A stretch of 64,000 bases of DNA from Persicitalea sp964500445 (GTDB taxonomy: Bacteria; Bacteroidota; Bacteroidia; Cytophagales; Spirosomataceae), in NCBI GenBank assembly GCA_964500445.1, contig CAZCOG010000024.1, positions 1 to 64,000 on the forward strand, written 5' to 3'. Position 1 is the stretch's first letter, and every line of letters begins with the position of its first letter. Of the stretch, positions 44,118-54,182 are shown in pieces. The position numbers and the translations under genes are program-made. The notes below the pieces were generated by a model that searched no databases, was not told the DNA's origin, and saw only the letters and a program-made list of their open reading frames with translations.

Positions 44118-47100
44118 ATGAGAAAAAACTACCCAAGCTGGATCAGGAATACAAGTATTCTTGCCTTTCTGGCCATGTTGAACCTCACTGCTTTTGCCCA
44201 GGACCGCCGCGTGACGGGTACCGTGAAAGATGGTACGGGCCAGGGAATCCCTGGCGTAAATATCGTACTGAAAGGTACTCTGACAGGTACCACTACGGAT
44301 TCTGAAGGTGCTTACGGCATCAACGTAAATTCCCCAAGCAGTGTGTTGTCTTTTTCGGCCATCGGATTCAAGGCCACCGAGGTGACAGTAGGTACCAAAA
44401 GTACCGTCGATGTGACCATGGAAGACGACGTAAGCCAACTGAGTGAAGTAATTGTAACCGGTTATACTACCGACAATCGTCGCGAAACGGCTGGTGCTGT
44501 AGCTACGGTAAAAGCCAAAGATTTGACTCAGGTACCTTCAGGTAACGTGGAGCAACAGCTGGCCGGCCGGATTTCCGGCGTAACGGTAATAACCAACGGG
44601 CAACCCGGTACCAATAGCCAGATTCGTGTACGGGGGTTTGGTGCCTTCGGAGGTAACGAACCGCTTTACGTAGTGGACGGGGTACCGGTAGGCAATACCA
44701 ACTTTCTGGCACCCGACGACATTGAGTCGACGACAGTACTGAAAGATGCTGCCGCTGCCTCCATCTACGGAGCCCGTGCCGCCAATGGCGTGATTGTGTA
44801 CACGACCAAGAAAGGTAGTAAAGGTGCTAAGAAGTTGAGCATCACCTATGACGGGCTTTTTGGTATGACGGATCCTGGTACGCCATTTAAATCTTTGAGC
44901 CCGCAGGATTATGCTGACTGGACGTTTATTGCGGCCCGCAATGATGCTTTACAAAATAAAACTGAACCTAAGTATGAGCATCCGCAATTCGGTCCGGGTC
45001 CTGAGCCCATCATCCCTGATTATATCAATGTTGGCGGTACGCCAGCGGTTGTGGGGACGGTAGATCTGGCGGCAGAAAAAGAAAAGTACAACATCGATCC
45101 ATCGGCTGGCTCAATTTATCAGGTAGTAAGGGCCAATAAAGAGGGAACCAACTGGTATGATGCCATTACCCGTACTGCTCCTCTGATGCGCCACGCTCTC
45201 GGGTTCTCTGGTGGTGGCGAGAATAGTCGTTTTTATCTCAGTTTCAGCGCACAAAACCAAGGAGGTATTCTGAAATATAACGATTTCAAACGTTATACTT
45301 TCCGGGCTAATACCGAGTTTGATCTGTTGAAAAATTTACGCATCGGGGAGAACCTGCAATTCACTTATCTGCAAGTACTTGGTCAGGGTGGTGGCAACAA
45401 TGGTGCGGGAGTAGCAGCCGATGAAAACGACATTAACCTTGCCTACCGGATGCCGACAATCATTCCAATCTACGATGAGTTTGGTGGTTATGCGGGTACG
45501 GCAGCTAAAGGCTTTAACAACCCCCGTAACCCAGTGGCTCAGCGGGATGGCGCCGCTAATAACCGCAATTTCAATGGCAACGGTTTCGGTAATGTTTACA
45601 TCGAATACGATCCAATTCCCGGTTTGACGTTGCGTAGCTCTATTGGTGGTCAGTACAACAATTACTATTTCTATAACTATACCCGCCTGCAGTACGAGAA
45701 CTCCGAAAACAATTCAGCGTTTGGCTACGGCGAAGGTGGTGGATACTCTTTTGGCTATGTTTTTACCAACACGGCCAATTACAAGAAACGTTTCGGTAAG
45801 CATAATGTCGATCTGCTCGTCGGCCAGGAAGCGCTCAACACGGGAGTTTCCCGGGGAATAAGCGGTAACGGCCAAAGTCCTTTTTCAACTGACCCTAACT
45901 ACGTCAACTTGAATACAGTGAGTGCTACAGGACGTCAAGTGGGGAGTAGTTATGGGAGAGGAGTGAACTTTTATTCGTTGTTTGGCCGGGTCAATTATAT
46001 TTATAACGACAAATACATTGTAACGGGCGTCCTGCGCCGGGATGGCTCTTCGCGTTTCGGAGCCAACAGTCGTTATGGTGTATTCCCCGCTGTATCGGCG
46101 GCCTGGAGACTGTCTTCGGAAAATTTCATGAAATCCATTCCCTGGGTTTCGGACCTGAAAGTTCGCGGTGGCTATGGTATCATGGGTAACTCCAATAACG
46201 TGGACCCCAATAACCAATACAGCCTCTTTGCGGCCAATGTCGGTAACTCTTCGTATGATATTACCGGTAGTAACGGTAGTGCGCGGGAAGGATTCTACCG
46301 AACCCGTATCGGAAACCCTAATGCGAAATGGGAAACCTCCGTCACGTCCAACATTGGTATTGATGCTACGCTGTTCAATGGTAAACTGGACGTGATTCTG
46401 GACTTATGGAAAAAGGATACCCGAGATCTGCTCTATCAGGTGCCTGTAACGGCTACTTTGGGAACCTATGCTGCGCCGCCTTCGGTCAACACGGCCAATA
46501 TGTTAAATAAAGGGATTGATATTCAGGTAATTAATAAAGGAAGAATTAAAGGTGACCTGACCTATGAACTAAATGTGACTGCGGGTATTCTGCATAACGA
46601 GATAGTAAGTCTGGCAGGTGATCAACAATACCTTACGACGGTAAATCCGGGCTTCCGGGGCATTAACCCCATTCGAAACCAACTGGGCTACTCCATTTCC
46701 TCTTTCTATGGGTATGACGTGATTGGCTTGTTCCAGTCTCAGGCGGAAATTGATGCGGCTCCGGTCCAGGAAGGGGTGACCTCCACACAGAAGGCTGCGG
46801 AAATCAACGCTAAGGACCCCGAAGCAAACGCCGTTCCTAATGGCGTAGGGCGCTTCCGCTATCGGGATGTAAACGGCGACGGACAGATTACTGCCGACGA
46901 TCGTACTTACCTGGGTAGCCCCGTACCAAAATTCTCGGCTGGACTTGCCTTCACGCTGAAGTACAAGAATTTCGACTTGAACATATACGCCAACGGTACC
47001 GCGGGCAACAAAATTTTCAATGTCTCGAAATGGTTTACTGATTTTTACCCCTCCTTCCAGGGATCGAGCAAGTCGGAGCGTATTCTGGATTCATGGTCAC

Positions 47101-47429
47101 CCCAGAATACCGATGCTACTATCCCCATCTACGAATCGGCTTCAAATGCCAGTACCAACACCCAGTCGAACTCATACTATGTTGAAGATGGATCCTATAT
47201 TCGGCTTCAAAACCTGTCAATCGGTTACACCCTGCCTGCTAATCTGCTTGCTCGGGTCGGGATGCAGAGGTTGCGCGTTTTTGCTTCAACCAATAACCTG
47301 TTGACAATTACCAAATACCAAGGTCTGGATCCTTCGGTAGGTGGTAACGCCGATACTAACTTCGGTATCGATGTGGGTAACTACCCTATCACTCGTAGCT
47401 GGAATATTGGGGTAAATCTGGGCTTTTGA
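44118..47429 (+). CDS. SusC/RagA family TonB-linked outer membrane protein
   Basis: The 1103-residue protein is a TonB-dependent importer. After the signal peptide (LAFLAMLNLTAFAQ) comes the carboxypeptidase-D-like domain (VTGTVKDGTGQGIPGVNIVLKGT), then the plug with the SusC signatures SGNVEQQLAGRISGV, IRVRGFGAFGGNEPLYVVDGVPV and IYGARAANGVIVYTTKKG, and a long beta-barrel ending in SWNIGVNLGF. It works with the SusD-like lipoprotein that follows 33 bases later; together they bind and import a glycan or peptide, which cannot be told from sequence. No glycoside hydrolase is near. Confidence 0.97.
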   Translation: MRKNYPSWIRNTSILAFLAMLNLTAFAQDRRVTGTVKDGTGQGIPGVNIVLKGTLTGTTTDSEGAYGINVNSPSSVLSFSAIGFKATEVTVGTKSTVDVTMEDDVSQLSEVIVTGYTTDNRRETAGAVATVKAKDLTQVPSGNVEQQLAGRISGVTVITNGQPGTNSQIRVRGFGAFGGNEPLYVVDGVPVGNTNFLAPDDIESTTVLKDAAAASIYGARAANGVIVYTTKKGSKGAKKLSITYDGLFGMTDPGTPFKSLSPQDYADWTFIAARNDALQNKTEPKYEHPQFGPGPEPIIPDYINVGGTPAVVGTVDLAAEKEKYNIDPSAGSIYQVVRANKEGTNWYDAITRTAPLMRHALGFSGGGENSRFYLSFSAQNQGGILKYNDFKRYTFRANTEFDLLKNLRIGENLQFTYLQVLGQGGGNNGAGVAADENDINLAYRMPTIIPIYDEFGGYAGTAAKGFNNPRNPVAQRDGAANNRNFNGNGFGNVYIEYDPIPGLTLRSSIGGQYNNYYFYNYTRLQYENSENNSAFGYGEGGGYSFGYVFTNTANYKKRFGKHNVDLLVGQEALNTGVSRGISGNGQSPFSTDPNYVNLNTVSATGRQVGSSYGRGVNFYSLFGRVNYIYNDKYIVTGVLRRDGSSRFGANSRYGVFPAVSAAWRLSSENFMKSIPWVSDLKVRGGYGIMGNSNNVDPNNQYSLFAANVGNSSYDITGSNGSAREGFYRTRIGNPNAKWETSVTSNIGIDATLFNGKLDVILDLWKKDTRDLLYQVPVTATLGTYAAPPSVNTANMLNKGIDIQVINKGRIKGDLTYELNVTAGILHNEIVSLAGDQQYLTTVNPGFRGINPIRNQLGYSISSFYGYDVIGLFQSQAEIDAAPVQEGVTSTQKAAEINAKDPEANAVPNGVGRFRYRDVNGDGQITADDRTYLGSPVPKFSAGLAFTLKYKNFDLNIYANGTAGNKIFNVSKWFTDFYPSFQGSSKSERILDSWSPQNTDATIPIYESASNASTNTQSNSYYVEDGSYIRLQNLSIGYTLPANLLARVGMQRLRVFASTNNLLTITKYQGLDPSVGGNADTNFGIDVGNYPITRSWNIGVNLGF

Positions 47430-47462
47430 TCTGTCTTCCTTAGAAAAATTAAAAAATATACA

Positions 47463-49226
47463 ATGAAAAATATACCATTTAAAAGTGTAGCGATAGCCTT
47501 TTCCGTCACTGCGGGACTGGTCGTCGCCGCGGTCTCCTGTAAGGATTCCTTTCTGGATATTCCTGCCACCGGCCAGATCAGCGAATCACAACTGACTTCC
47601 AAGGCAGGGATCGAAGGGTCGCTTATCGCGGTCTATTCTAACCTCAATGGGCGAGCCAACCGAATGTCCAGCGCTACTAACTGGGTGTGGGGAAGTATTC
47701 GGGGCGGTGACGCCAATAAGGGCACTGACCCCGGTGATTTTAGCGACATTAACCCCGTTCAGCGATTTGAAACCCAGCCTACGCAAGGTGTAGTCAGGGA
47801 TAATTATGTAGGCAACTACGAAGGCATCGCCCGGGCCAACAACGTTCTGCGTTTGCTTGAGAAGGCAGACCCTTCCGTTACGGCAGCCGATGCCAAGAGG
47901 ATTTCAGCTGAGGCTCGCTTTCTGCGTGCGCATTACTATTTCCAACTGGCGCGTAACTTTGGGCAAACGCCTATCGTGACCGAGGCTGACGATTACGGTA
48001 CGGGTATCGAGACAATCAAGAACGATAAGCCATTATATCCCTTCATCGAAGAAGATATGAAATATGCCTATGACAACCTGCCCGCTACGCAGGGGGAAGT
48101 GGGACGGGCTAACAAATGGGCAGCAGCAGCTTATCTGGCCAAGATTTATCTTTACCAGAAAAAGTATGCTGAAGCCAAGCCGCTTTTCGATCAGGTAGTT
48201 ACCAGTGGCGTCACGTCTAATGGCAAAAAATACGGATTGGTGCCAAAGTATGCCGACATCTATAAAGCCTCAAACGATAACAACGAGGAGTCGGTATTTG
48301 CGATCCAGAATGCGGCGAATACGGGCTCGGTCAATAACGCCTTTCCGGAGTTTGACCTGAACTATCCATATAATACGGGTCCTAACGGCCCCGGTAACTG
48401 CTGCGGATTTTTCCAGCCTAGTTTTGAATTAGTGAACTCGTTCCGTACCGATGCTACGGGACTTCCATTGCTGGATGGCTCTTACAATGATGCCGCGAAC
48501 GCAGTGAAGAATGATTTTGGTCTGAAAACGGCCGATCCATTTTCTCCCGAGACTGGAAACCTTGATCCCCGCCTGGATCACTCAGTAGGTCGCCGGGGCA
48601 TTATGTATCTTGACTGGCAGCCTCACCCCGGGGCTGACTGGATTCGGAATCCGGCCAACGGAGGTCCATACTCGCCCAAAAAATATACTTACTATAAATC
48701 GGATATCGGTTCATTGCAGGACAATAGTACCTGGACCCCCGGCTATACGGCCCTCAACTACACGATTATCCGCTTCGCGGATGTGCTGCTAATGGCGGCA
48801 GAAGTTGAAATTGAAGTAGGTAGCCTGGATAAGGCTCGCGAGTACACCAATATGGTTCGTCGCCGTGCTGCCAATCCCGCGGGCTTTGTGATGCAGGATG
48901 GTAAGCCTGCTGCCAAGTACACAATTGCAGAGTACCCGGCCAGCCAGTTTGCTACGAAAGAGAAGGCACGTGAGGCCGTCCGTTTTGAGCGTAAGCTTGA
49001 ACTATCGGGCGAAGGCCATCGCTTTTACGACTTGGTGCGCTGGGGTACTGCCGAGCAGAAAATCAACAGCTATCTGACCTATGATTCGAAATTCCTGCCA
49101 ACAGCCCTTGGCGGATCACGCTTCACCACAGGTAAGGATGAGCTGCTACCCATTCCACAGGCCGAAATAGACCTTTTGGGTGCAGAGGGTCCCGCTACAT
49201 TAAAGCAAAATCCAGGCTACAAGTAA
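47463..49226 (+). CDS. SusD/RagB family nutrient-binding outer membrane lipoprotein
   Basis: The 587-residue protein forms the lid of the SusC channel. It has a lipoprotein signal (AAVSC near 22-27, then KDSFLDIPATGQISE), the SusD N-terminal tetratricopeptide-like helices (AEARFLRAHYYFQLARNFG) and the C-terminal RagB/SusD signature (ADVLLMAAEVEIEVG, RFERKLELSGEGHRFYDLVRWG, LLPIPQAEIDL). It is co-transcribed with SusC and ends at a terminator. Confidence 0.97.
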   Translation: MKNIPFKSVAIAFSVTAGLVVAAVSCKDSFLDIPATGQISESQLTSKAGIEGSLIAVYSNLNGRANRMSSATNWVWGSIRGGDANKGTDPGDFSDINPVQRFETQPTQGVVRDNYVGNYEGIARANNVLRLLEKADPSVTAADAKRISAEARFLRAHYYFQLARNFGQTPIVTEADDYGTGIETIKNDKPLYPFIEEDMKYAYDNLPATQGEVGRANKWAAAAYLAKIYLYQKKYAEAKPLFDQVVTSGVTSNGKKYGLVPKYADIYKASNDNNEESVFAIQNAANTGSVNNAFPEFDLNYPYNTGPNGPGNCCGFFQPSFELVNSFRTDATGLPLLDGSYNDAANAVKNDFGLKTADPFSPETGNLDPRLDHSVGRRGIMYLDWQPHPGADWIRNPANGGPYSPKKYTYYKSDIGSLQDNSTWTPGYTALNYTIIRFADVLLMAAEVEIEVGSLDKAREYTNMVRRRAANPAGFVMQDGKPAAKYTIAEYPASQFATKEKAREAVRFERKLELSGEGHRFYDLVRWGTAEQKINSYLTYDSKFLPTALGGSRFTTGKDELLPIPQAEIDLLGAEGPATLKQNPGYK

Positions 49227-49250
49227 TAGCATCGGTTTTGTTTTGTATCA

Positions 49251-49278
49251 GAAAGGCAAGCCGTGTGGCTTGCTTTTC
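49251..49278 (+). terminator. Terminator after the susC-susD operon
   Basis: GAAAGGCAAGCC pairs with GGCTTGCTTTTC (12 bp with one G-T pair) around GTGT. An exact -7 box, TATATTTG (49282-49289), follows directly, marking a new transcript for the next gene. Confidence 0.65.
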
Positions 49279-49384
49279 TGGTATATTTGAACCTGAGATT
49301 TGAATTTACCCGTATTCTTCTATGAGTATTTATCGTTTAGTGGCTTCATTTTGGTATAAGTTTTTAATATTTGAAACTTTCATT

Positions 49385-52300
49385 ATGTGGTTTCACAAAT
49401 CCCGGGAAAAAACCAATTCAAAGAAGCTACTTTTACTCTTTCTGACCCTTTTACTTCTCACTTCCTGTCAGGAAAAGAAACTCTTCACTCTTTTATCTGC
49501 GGAAGACACGGGCGTGACCTTTGCTAATCGTATTACAGAAAACGACAGCATCAATATTATCGATTTCGAGTATGTATATAACGGCGGCGGCGTGGGCATT
49601 GCCGACCTGAATGGCGATAGCCTTCCTGATGTTGTTTTTTCGGGAAATCAGGTCAACAGCCAGATATATCTCAATCTGGGAGAAATGAAGTTTGCCAATG
49701 TCAGTGAGAAGGCCGGGCTTTCTAACCTGGGGCGCTGGTGTTCGGGCGTGAGCCTGGTAGACATCAATGCAGACGGAAAGATGGATATCTATCTTTCGGC
49801 GACGACTTTCAAAACTGAATCACAACGGGCCAATCTTTTGTTTGTCAACCAGGGCAATGATGCTAATAACGTGCCGCATTTTAAAGAAATGGCCGCCGAG
49901 TATGGTATCGCCGATACAGGCCACTCCATGCATGCGGCCTTCTTCGATTACGACAATGATGGCGACCTGGATTTGTACGTTCTGATCGACACTATTGAAG
50001 AATACCCAAATCTTTACCATAAAAAAAATGTTGACGGCTCTTCAGCGACGACCGATCGCCTTTACCGCTGTGATTGGGACCAGCAAGGCGGACATCCGGT
50101 GTACGTAAATTCTTCAAAAGAAGCCGGCATTCAGACCGAAGGATATGGGCTGGGACTCAATATAACGGATTTTAACCGAGATGGTTACAAGGATATTTAC
50201 GTCACTAATGACTATCTCTCCAATGACTTGCTATACATCAACAATGGGGATGGTACTTTCACTGATAAAGCGCAGGCCTATTTCAAGCATACCAGCAATT
50301 CGGCGATGGGTAACGATGTGGCCGACCTCAACAACGACGGTCTGGCCGACGTGATGGTCCTGGATATGCTCCCCAGGGATAATGAACGCAAGAAGAAGCT
50401 TATGGGAGCCAATAGCTATCAAAGCTACCTCAATAACGATCTGTATGGCTTTACTTACGAGTATGTACGCAACACCATGCAGATCAACATGGGCGACAAA
50501 CCTGGTACTAATGAACCAATTTTTGCCGATATGGGCATGATGGCCGACATCGCTGAAACTGACTGGAGTTGGGCCCCGATGCTGGCTGATTTTGACCATG
50601 ACGGTTACCGCGACCTGATTGTTACCAACGGCTTCCCCCGCGACGTGACTGACCGTGATTTTGCCCAGTTTCGTGCGGAAAGTGGCAATGTCGCTTCCAA
50701 GGACTACCTGCTTGGCCAGATTCCGACCATAAAAATTAAGAATTACGCCTTTCGCAATCGGGGTGATCTGACGTTTGAAAACGTAACCGATGAATGGGGA
50801 ATCGGCGTGCCTTCTTTTTCTAATGGTGCGGCTTATGCTGACCTGGATTTGGACGGTGACCTGGATATGGTGGTTAATAATATTAATGACTCGGCATTCG
50901 TCTACCGAAACAATCTAATGGAAACTAAGCCGGAGAAAAACCGCTATTTGCGAATGGCTTTCCGGGGAGGTAAGCACAATTTTAATGGCTTTGGCGCGAA
51001 GGTAGAGGTATTTTATAATGATAGTCTGCGGCAGGTTTACGAGCATTCTCCCTATCGGGGGTATCTGTCTTCTGTGGAGCCGGTAGCACATTTTGGGTTG
51101 GGAGAAGTGAAAACAGTGGACCGGGTGGTAGTTGTTTGGCCAAATGGGAAGCAGCAAACCTTGAAAGGTGTCGCGACCAATCAGGTACTGACCGTCAGGC
51201 AATCTGACGCAACCGAAAGCTATGTCCCTGAATCGCTGCCCAGCCCGTTATTTCGAAGTTTGTCAGATTCAGCAGGGATTGACTATGTTCATGAAGAACC
51301 GGAATTCATCGACTTCAATGGCCAAAAACTATTATTGCACAAACTTTCGCAGTTTCCTCCCGCAATCGCCACAGCGGACGTCGATGGCGACGGGCTGGTC
51401 GATTTTTTTATAGGTGGTTCGCGGCAGCACAAAGGGCGGTTTTTTATGCAAAAGGCAAATGGTACCTTTCAAATAAACGACATGCTGCCCGGCGGTGAAG
51501 GAGCCGAAAAAGAATCGGAAGACATTGGTATGCTGCTCTTCGATGCCGACGGCGATGGCGACAACGATCTTTATATTGCCAGTGGCAGCAATGAGCAAAA
51601 TGCCGGTGATCCTAGCTACCAGGATCGGCTGTATCTCAACAATGGAAAAGGTGGATTTACTCTGGCCATTGGGTCGCTGCCCGACGCCAAAGTGAGTACT
51701 TCCTGCGTCCGCGCCACGGACTACGACCGCGATGGCGACCTCGATCTGTTCGTAGGGGGAAGGGTTGACCCGCAGCATTATCCGCGGTCGGTCAATAGCT
51801 TTATTTTAAGAAACGATTCAAAACCAGGTATACCGAAATTTTCTGACGTGACTTCCCAGGTTGCTCCCCAACTGCAGAATGGCGGCCTGATTTGCGACGC
51901 CCTCTGGACTGATTACAATAATGATGGATTTGTCGATCTGATTGTAGCCGGGGAGTGGATGCCTCTGCAGGTTTTCCAGAACAAAAACGGTACTTTTATT
52001 CCTGATGCAGCCTTGAACAGTTATCTTGAAAAATATAAGGGTTTTTGGAATAGTATCATTGGCGGCGATTTTGACAATGACGGCGATACGGATTACGTAG
52101 TAGGGAACATGGGCCTGAACAATCTTGCCCGTACCTCGGATGAGACGCCCCTTAACATGCTGGCGGGTGACTTTAACCAAGATGGTATGTACGATGCTAT
52201 TCCGATGGTGTATTACCCTACTGCCAGTGGCAAACGCGAATTGGTCCCTTACCACGGACGCGAGGATATGATCAAACAAATGATCCCGATGCGGGCACGG

Positions 52301-52978
52301 TATCAAACATTTGCCGATTTTGCCAAAGCTACTTTTGAGAATCTGCTGACGGAGGACCAACGCAAGGAAGCCCTGGTGCTGCAGGCCAATTACCTTAAAT
52401 CTTCTTACATAGAGAATAAGGGAAACGGACAGTTTGATATGCGCCCGCTGCCAGCATTGGCGCAGGTGGCACCCATCAATGGGATGATCGCCGACGATTT
52501 CGATGCGGATGGCTACTTAGATGTACTATTAGTGGCCAATGATTTTGGCAACGAAGTGAGCGCGGGACGCTTCGATGCCTCCAATGGTCTACTCTTAAAG
52601 GGCAACGGACACGGCCACTTCCGGCCACAAACCCAGGCTCAAACGGGTTTTTATGTACCTGGTAACGCCAAGGGGTTGGTGCAGTTGCCGGACGCTCAAG
52701 GAAACCGCCTGATCGTGGCCACCCAGAACCGGGGACCACTGCGTGTTTTTGGACAAACCGAAAAGCAGGTACGATGGCTGCCCGTCCAACCCGACGACGC
52801 CTTTGCAATGGTTCAATTTATTGATGGAACGACCCGGAAATACGAACTCTACTATGGTGCATCTTTCCTCTCGCAGTCGGTCCGGCAAATTCCACTGAAT
52901 AGCCAAGTAATGGAAGTAGAAATCGTTAATTTCAGGGGTCAAAAACGGAAGTTACCCTCCGGCAAGCCTATACTCTAA
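49385..52978 (+). CDS. FG-GAP/VCBS-repeat lipoprotein with ASPIC/UnbV domain
   Basis: The 1197-residue protein has a lipoprotein signal (LLTSC, lipidated Cys near residue 27; this sets the start at 49385), then many FG-GAP/VCBS propeller repeats with calcium-binding DxDxDGxxD loops (ADLNGDSLPDVVFSG, DYDNDGDLDLYV, DINADGKMDIYLSA), an ASPIC/UnbV segment near 530-600 (GFGAKVEVFYNDSLRQVYE, VAHFGLGEVKTVDRVVVVWPNGKQQ) and a second propeller half. Such proteins often follow SusC/SusD pairs in Cytophagales and are thought to bind ligands at the surface; the exact role is unknown. Confidence 0.9.
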   Translation: MWFHKSREKTNSKKLLLLFLTLLLLTSCQEKKLFTLLSAEDTGVTFANRITENDSINIIDFEYVYNGGGVGIADLNGDSLPDVVFSGNQVNSQIYLNLGEMKFANVSEKAGLSNLGRWCSGVSLVDINADGKMDIYLSATTFKTESQRANLLFVNQGNDANNVPHFKEMAAEYGIADTGHSMHAAFFDYDNDGDLDLYVLIDTIEEYPNLYHKKNVDGSSATTDRLYRCDWDQQGGHPVYVNSSKEAGIQTEGYGLGLNITDFNRDGYKDIYVTNDYLSNDLLYINNGDGTFTDKAQAYFKHTSNSAMGNDVADLNNDGLADVMVLDMLPRDNERKKKLMGANSYQSYLNNDLYGFTYEYVRNTMQINMGDKPGTNEPIFADMGMMADIAETDWSWAPMLADFDHDGYRDLIVTNGFPRDVTDRDFAQFRAESGNVASKDYLLGQIPTIKIKNYAFRNRGDLTFENVTDEWGIGVPSFSNGAAYADLDLDGDLDMVVNNINDSAFVYRNNLMETKPEKNRYLRMAFRGGKHNFNGFGAKVEVFYNDSLRQVYEHSPYRGYLSSVEPVAHFGLGEVKTVDRVVVVWPNGKQQTLKGVATNQVLTVRQSDATESYVPESLPSPLFRSLSDSAGIDYVHEEPEFIDFNGQKLLLHKLSQFPPAIATADVDGDGLVDFFIGGSRQHKGRFFMQKANGTFQINDMLPGGEGAEKESEDIGMLLFDADGDGDNDLYIASGSNEQNAGDPSYQDRLYLNNGKGGFTLAIGSLPDAKVSTSCVRATDYDRDGDLDLFVGGRVDPQHYPRSVNSFILRNDSKPGIPKFSDVTSQVAPQLQNGGLICDALWTDYNNDGFVDLIVAGEWMPLQVFQNKNGTFIPDAALNSYLEKYKGFWNSIIGGDFDNDGDTDYVVGNMGLNNLARTSDETPLNMLAGDFNQDGMYDAIPMVYYPTASGKRELVPYHGREDMIKQMIPMRARYQTFADFAKATFENLLTEDQRKEALVLQANYLKSSYIENKGNGQFDMRPLPALAQVAPINGMIADDFDADGYLDVLLVANDFGNEVSAGRFDASNGLLLKGNGHGHFRPQTQAQTGFYVPGNAKGLVQLPDAQGNRLIVATQNRGPLRVFGQTEKQVRWLPVQPDDAFAMVQFIDGTTRKYELYYGASFLSQSVRQIPLNSQVMEVEIVNFRGQKRKLPSGKPIL

Positions 52979-53071
52979 TCAGCCCAGATGCGGATATGGG
53001 AATGTATTTATTTGATTTTCATTGAAATACTGAATCGTGACTTGCGTAACTTATTTTTAGTAATAAAAAGA

Positions 53072-53434
53072 ATGGAAATTCAGGAACATATTACCGATGA
53101 CAAAAGAATTGCCGAGGTACTTTCAGACAAAATTGTGATCCAAAATGCCGCCGACGGTCTGAGTTTATTGGGAAATCTTTATTACCAGAATTTCGATAGT
53201 ATCATCATCCACAAAAGCAATCTTGCGCCGGAGTTCTTTGAGTTAAGTACTGGTATAGCAGGCGAAATCCTGCAAAAATTTTCCAATTATCGCGTTCGTC
53301 TGGCGATTGTGGGTGATTTTACGTCTTTTACTGGAAAGAGTATCCGGGATTTTATTTATGAAAGTAATAATGGTAAGCAAGTTGCTTTTGTCAGCTCAAC
53401 TGAGGAGGCTTTGCAAAAACTTTCCGACGAGTGA
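53072..53434 (+). CDS. DUF4180 family protein
   Basis: The 120-residue cytoplasmic protein matches DUF4180 by its pattern: a short strand, then LGNLYYQNFDSIIIHKSNLAPEFFELSTGIAGEILQKFSNY in parts, RLAIVGDF, and KSIRDFIYESN before a C-terminal helix. The function of this family is not established. The start at 53072 is chosen because an earlier in-frame ATG would add a hydrophobic, poorly supported segment. It follows the FG-GAP lipoprotein gene but is transcribed separately, judging from the 90-base spacing. Confidence 0.8.
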   Translation: MEIQEHITDDKRIAEVLSDKIVIQNAADGLSLLGNLYYQNFDSIIIHKSNLAPEFFELSTGIAGEILQKFSNYRVRLAIVGDFTSFTGKSIRDFIYESNNGKQVAFVSSTEEALQKLSDE

Positions 53435-53501
53435 TTTTTCATAAATGAAGCACACGTAGTTTAGAAAACTATAAAAAGCTACCCTATACTCTCGTAAGAA
53501 A

Positions 53502-54143
53502 TTACATCTTTGGAATTCTTCCCTTAGCAGCCTCCAATTCCTTTTGTTTGTTTTCTAAATCGATGACCGACCCGGCCAGATCGGCCTTATTCGTTTCCTG
53601 TTCGCGCAGCAGCTCTTCCAGCTTTTTCTGCGTACGTTCTATTTCCTTCACTATACGCTCGTTGTCGCGTTCGAGGTTTTTGTGATTTTTGTCGGCTTCG
53701 GCGTAGTATTCCTCGGCCATTCTCACTTCGTCGCGGGCTACCGCGTAGACCGAGAAATCTTTCAGGAAATTCTCGGTGGCCTTATACGTACTGTCGGTAA
53801 AGTTGGACACAAAACGATCGCCTACTTTGACAGCTAAAAAAACGTGGCTGATATTGCGGGCCGTAGAAACCTGGCTCAACATCTCGACGGGATCGTGCGA
53901 AATGGAAGGAATATTGGCCCGATCCACCGAAATAACGCCCCGGCGGCTATGGGTTTTACCGTAGGTTTTCAGGTAGTCTTCCCAGTAGCTCTCGAGGTAT
54001 CGGGAAGGAATACCGGAATTGAGGTTCAGCCCAAAGTAATCTTTACCGTTGAGGTTCTCTTTGCCGGGAAAAACACCTTGCGCGTTGGTAGCCAGTGCAA
54101 ACAAAATGCCCGGCAGAATGAAGAGGTAAATTTTTGCTCTCAT
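53502..54143 (-). CDS. Exported coiled-coil protein of unknown function
   Basis: The 213-residue protein has a signal peptide (LFILPGILFALATNAQ), a globular middle (residues 30-130) and a long C-terminal coiled coil (about 135-210: EEYYAEADKNHKNLERDNE, IERTQKKLEELLREQE, VIDLENKQKELEAAK). I recognise no family. The coiled coil suggests oligomer formation in the periplasm. It is encoded next to, and in the same direction as, the methyltransferase gene, 39 bases after it. Confidence 0.7.
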   Translation of the reverse strand: MRAKIYLFILPGILFALATNAQGVFPGKENLNGKDYFGLNLNSGIPSRYLESYWEDYLKTYGKTHSRRGVISVDRANIPSISHDPVEMLSQVSTARNISHVFLAVKVGDRFVSNFTDSTYKATENFLKDFSVYAVARDEVRMAEEYYAEADKNHKNLERDNERIVKEIERTQKKLEELLREQETNKADLAGSVIDLENKQKELEAAKGRIPKM

Positions 54144-54182
54144 AAAATATTTGATAAGATGGAGGGGGGGATTTGACTAAAA

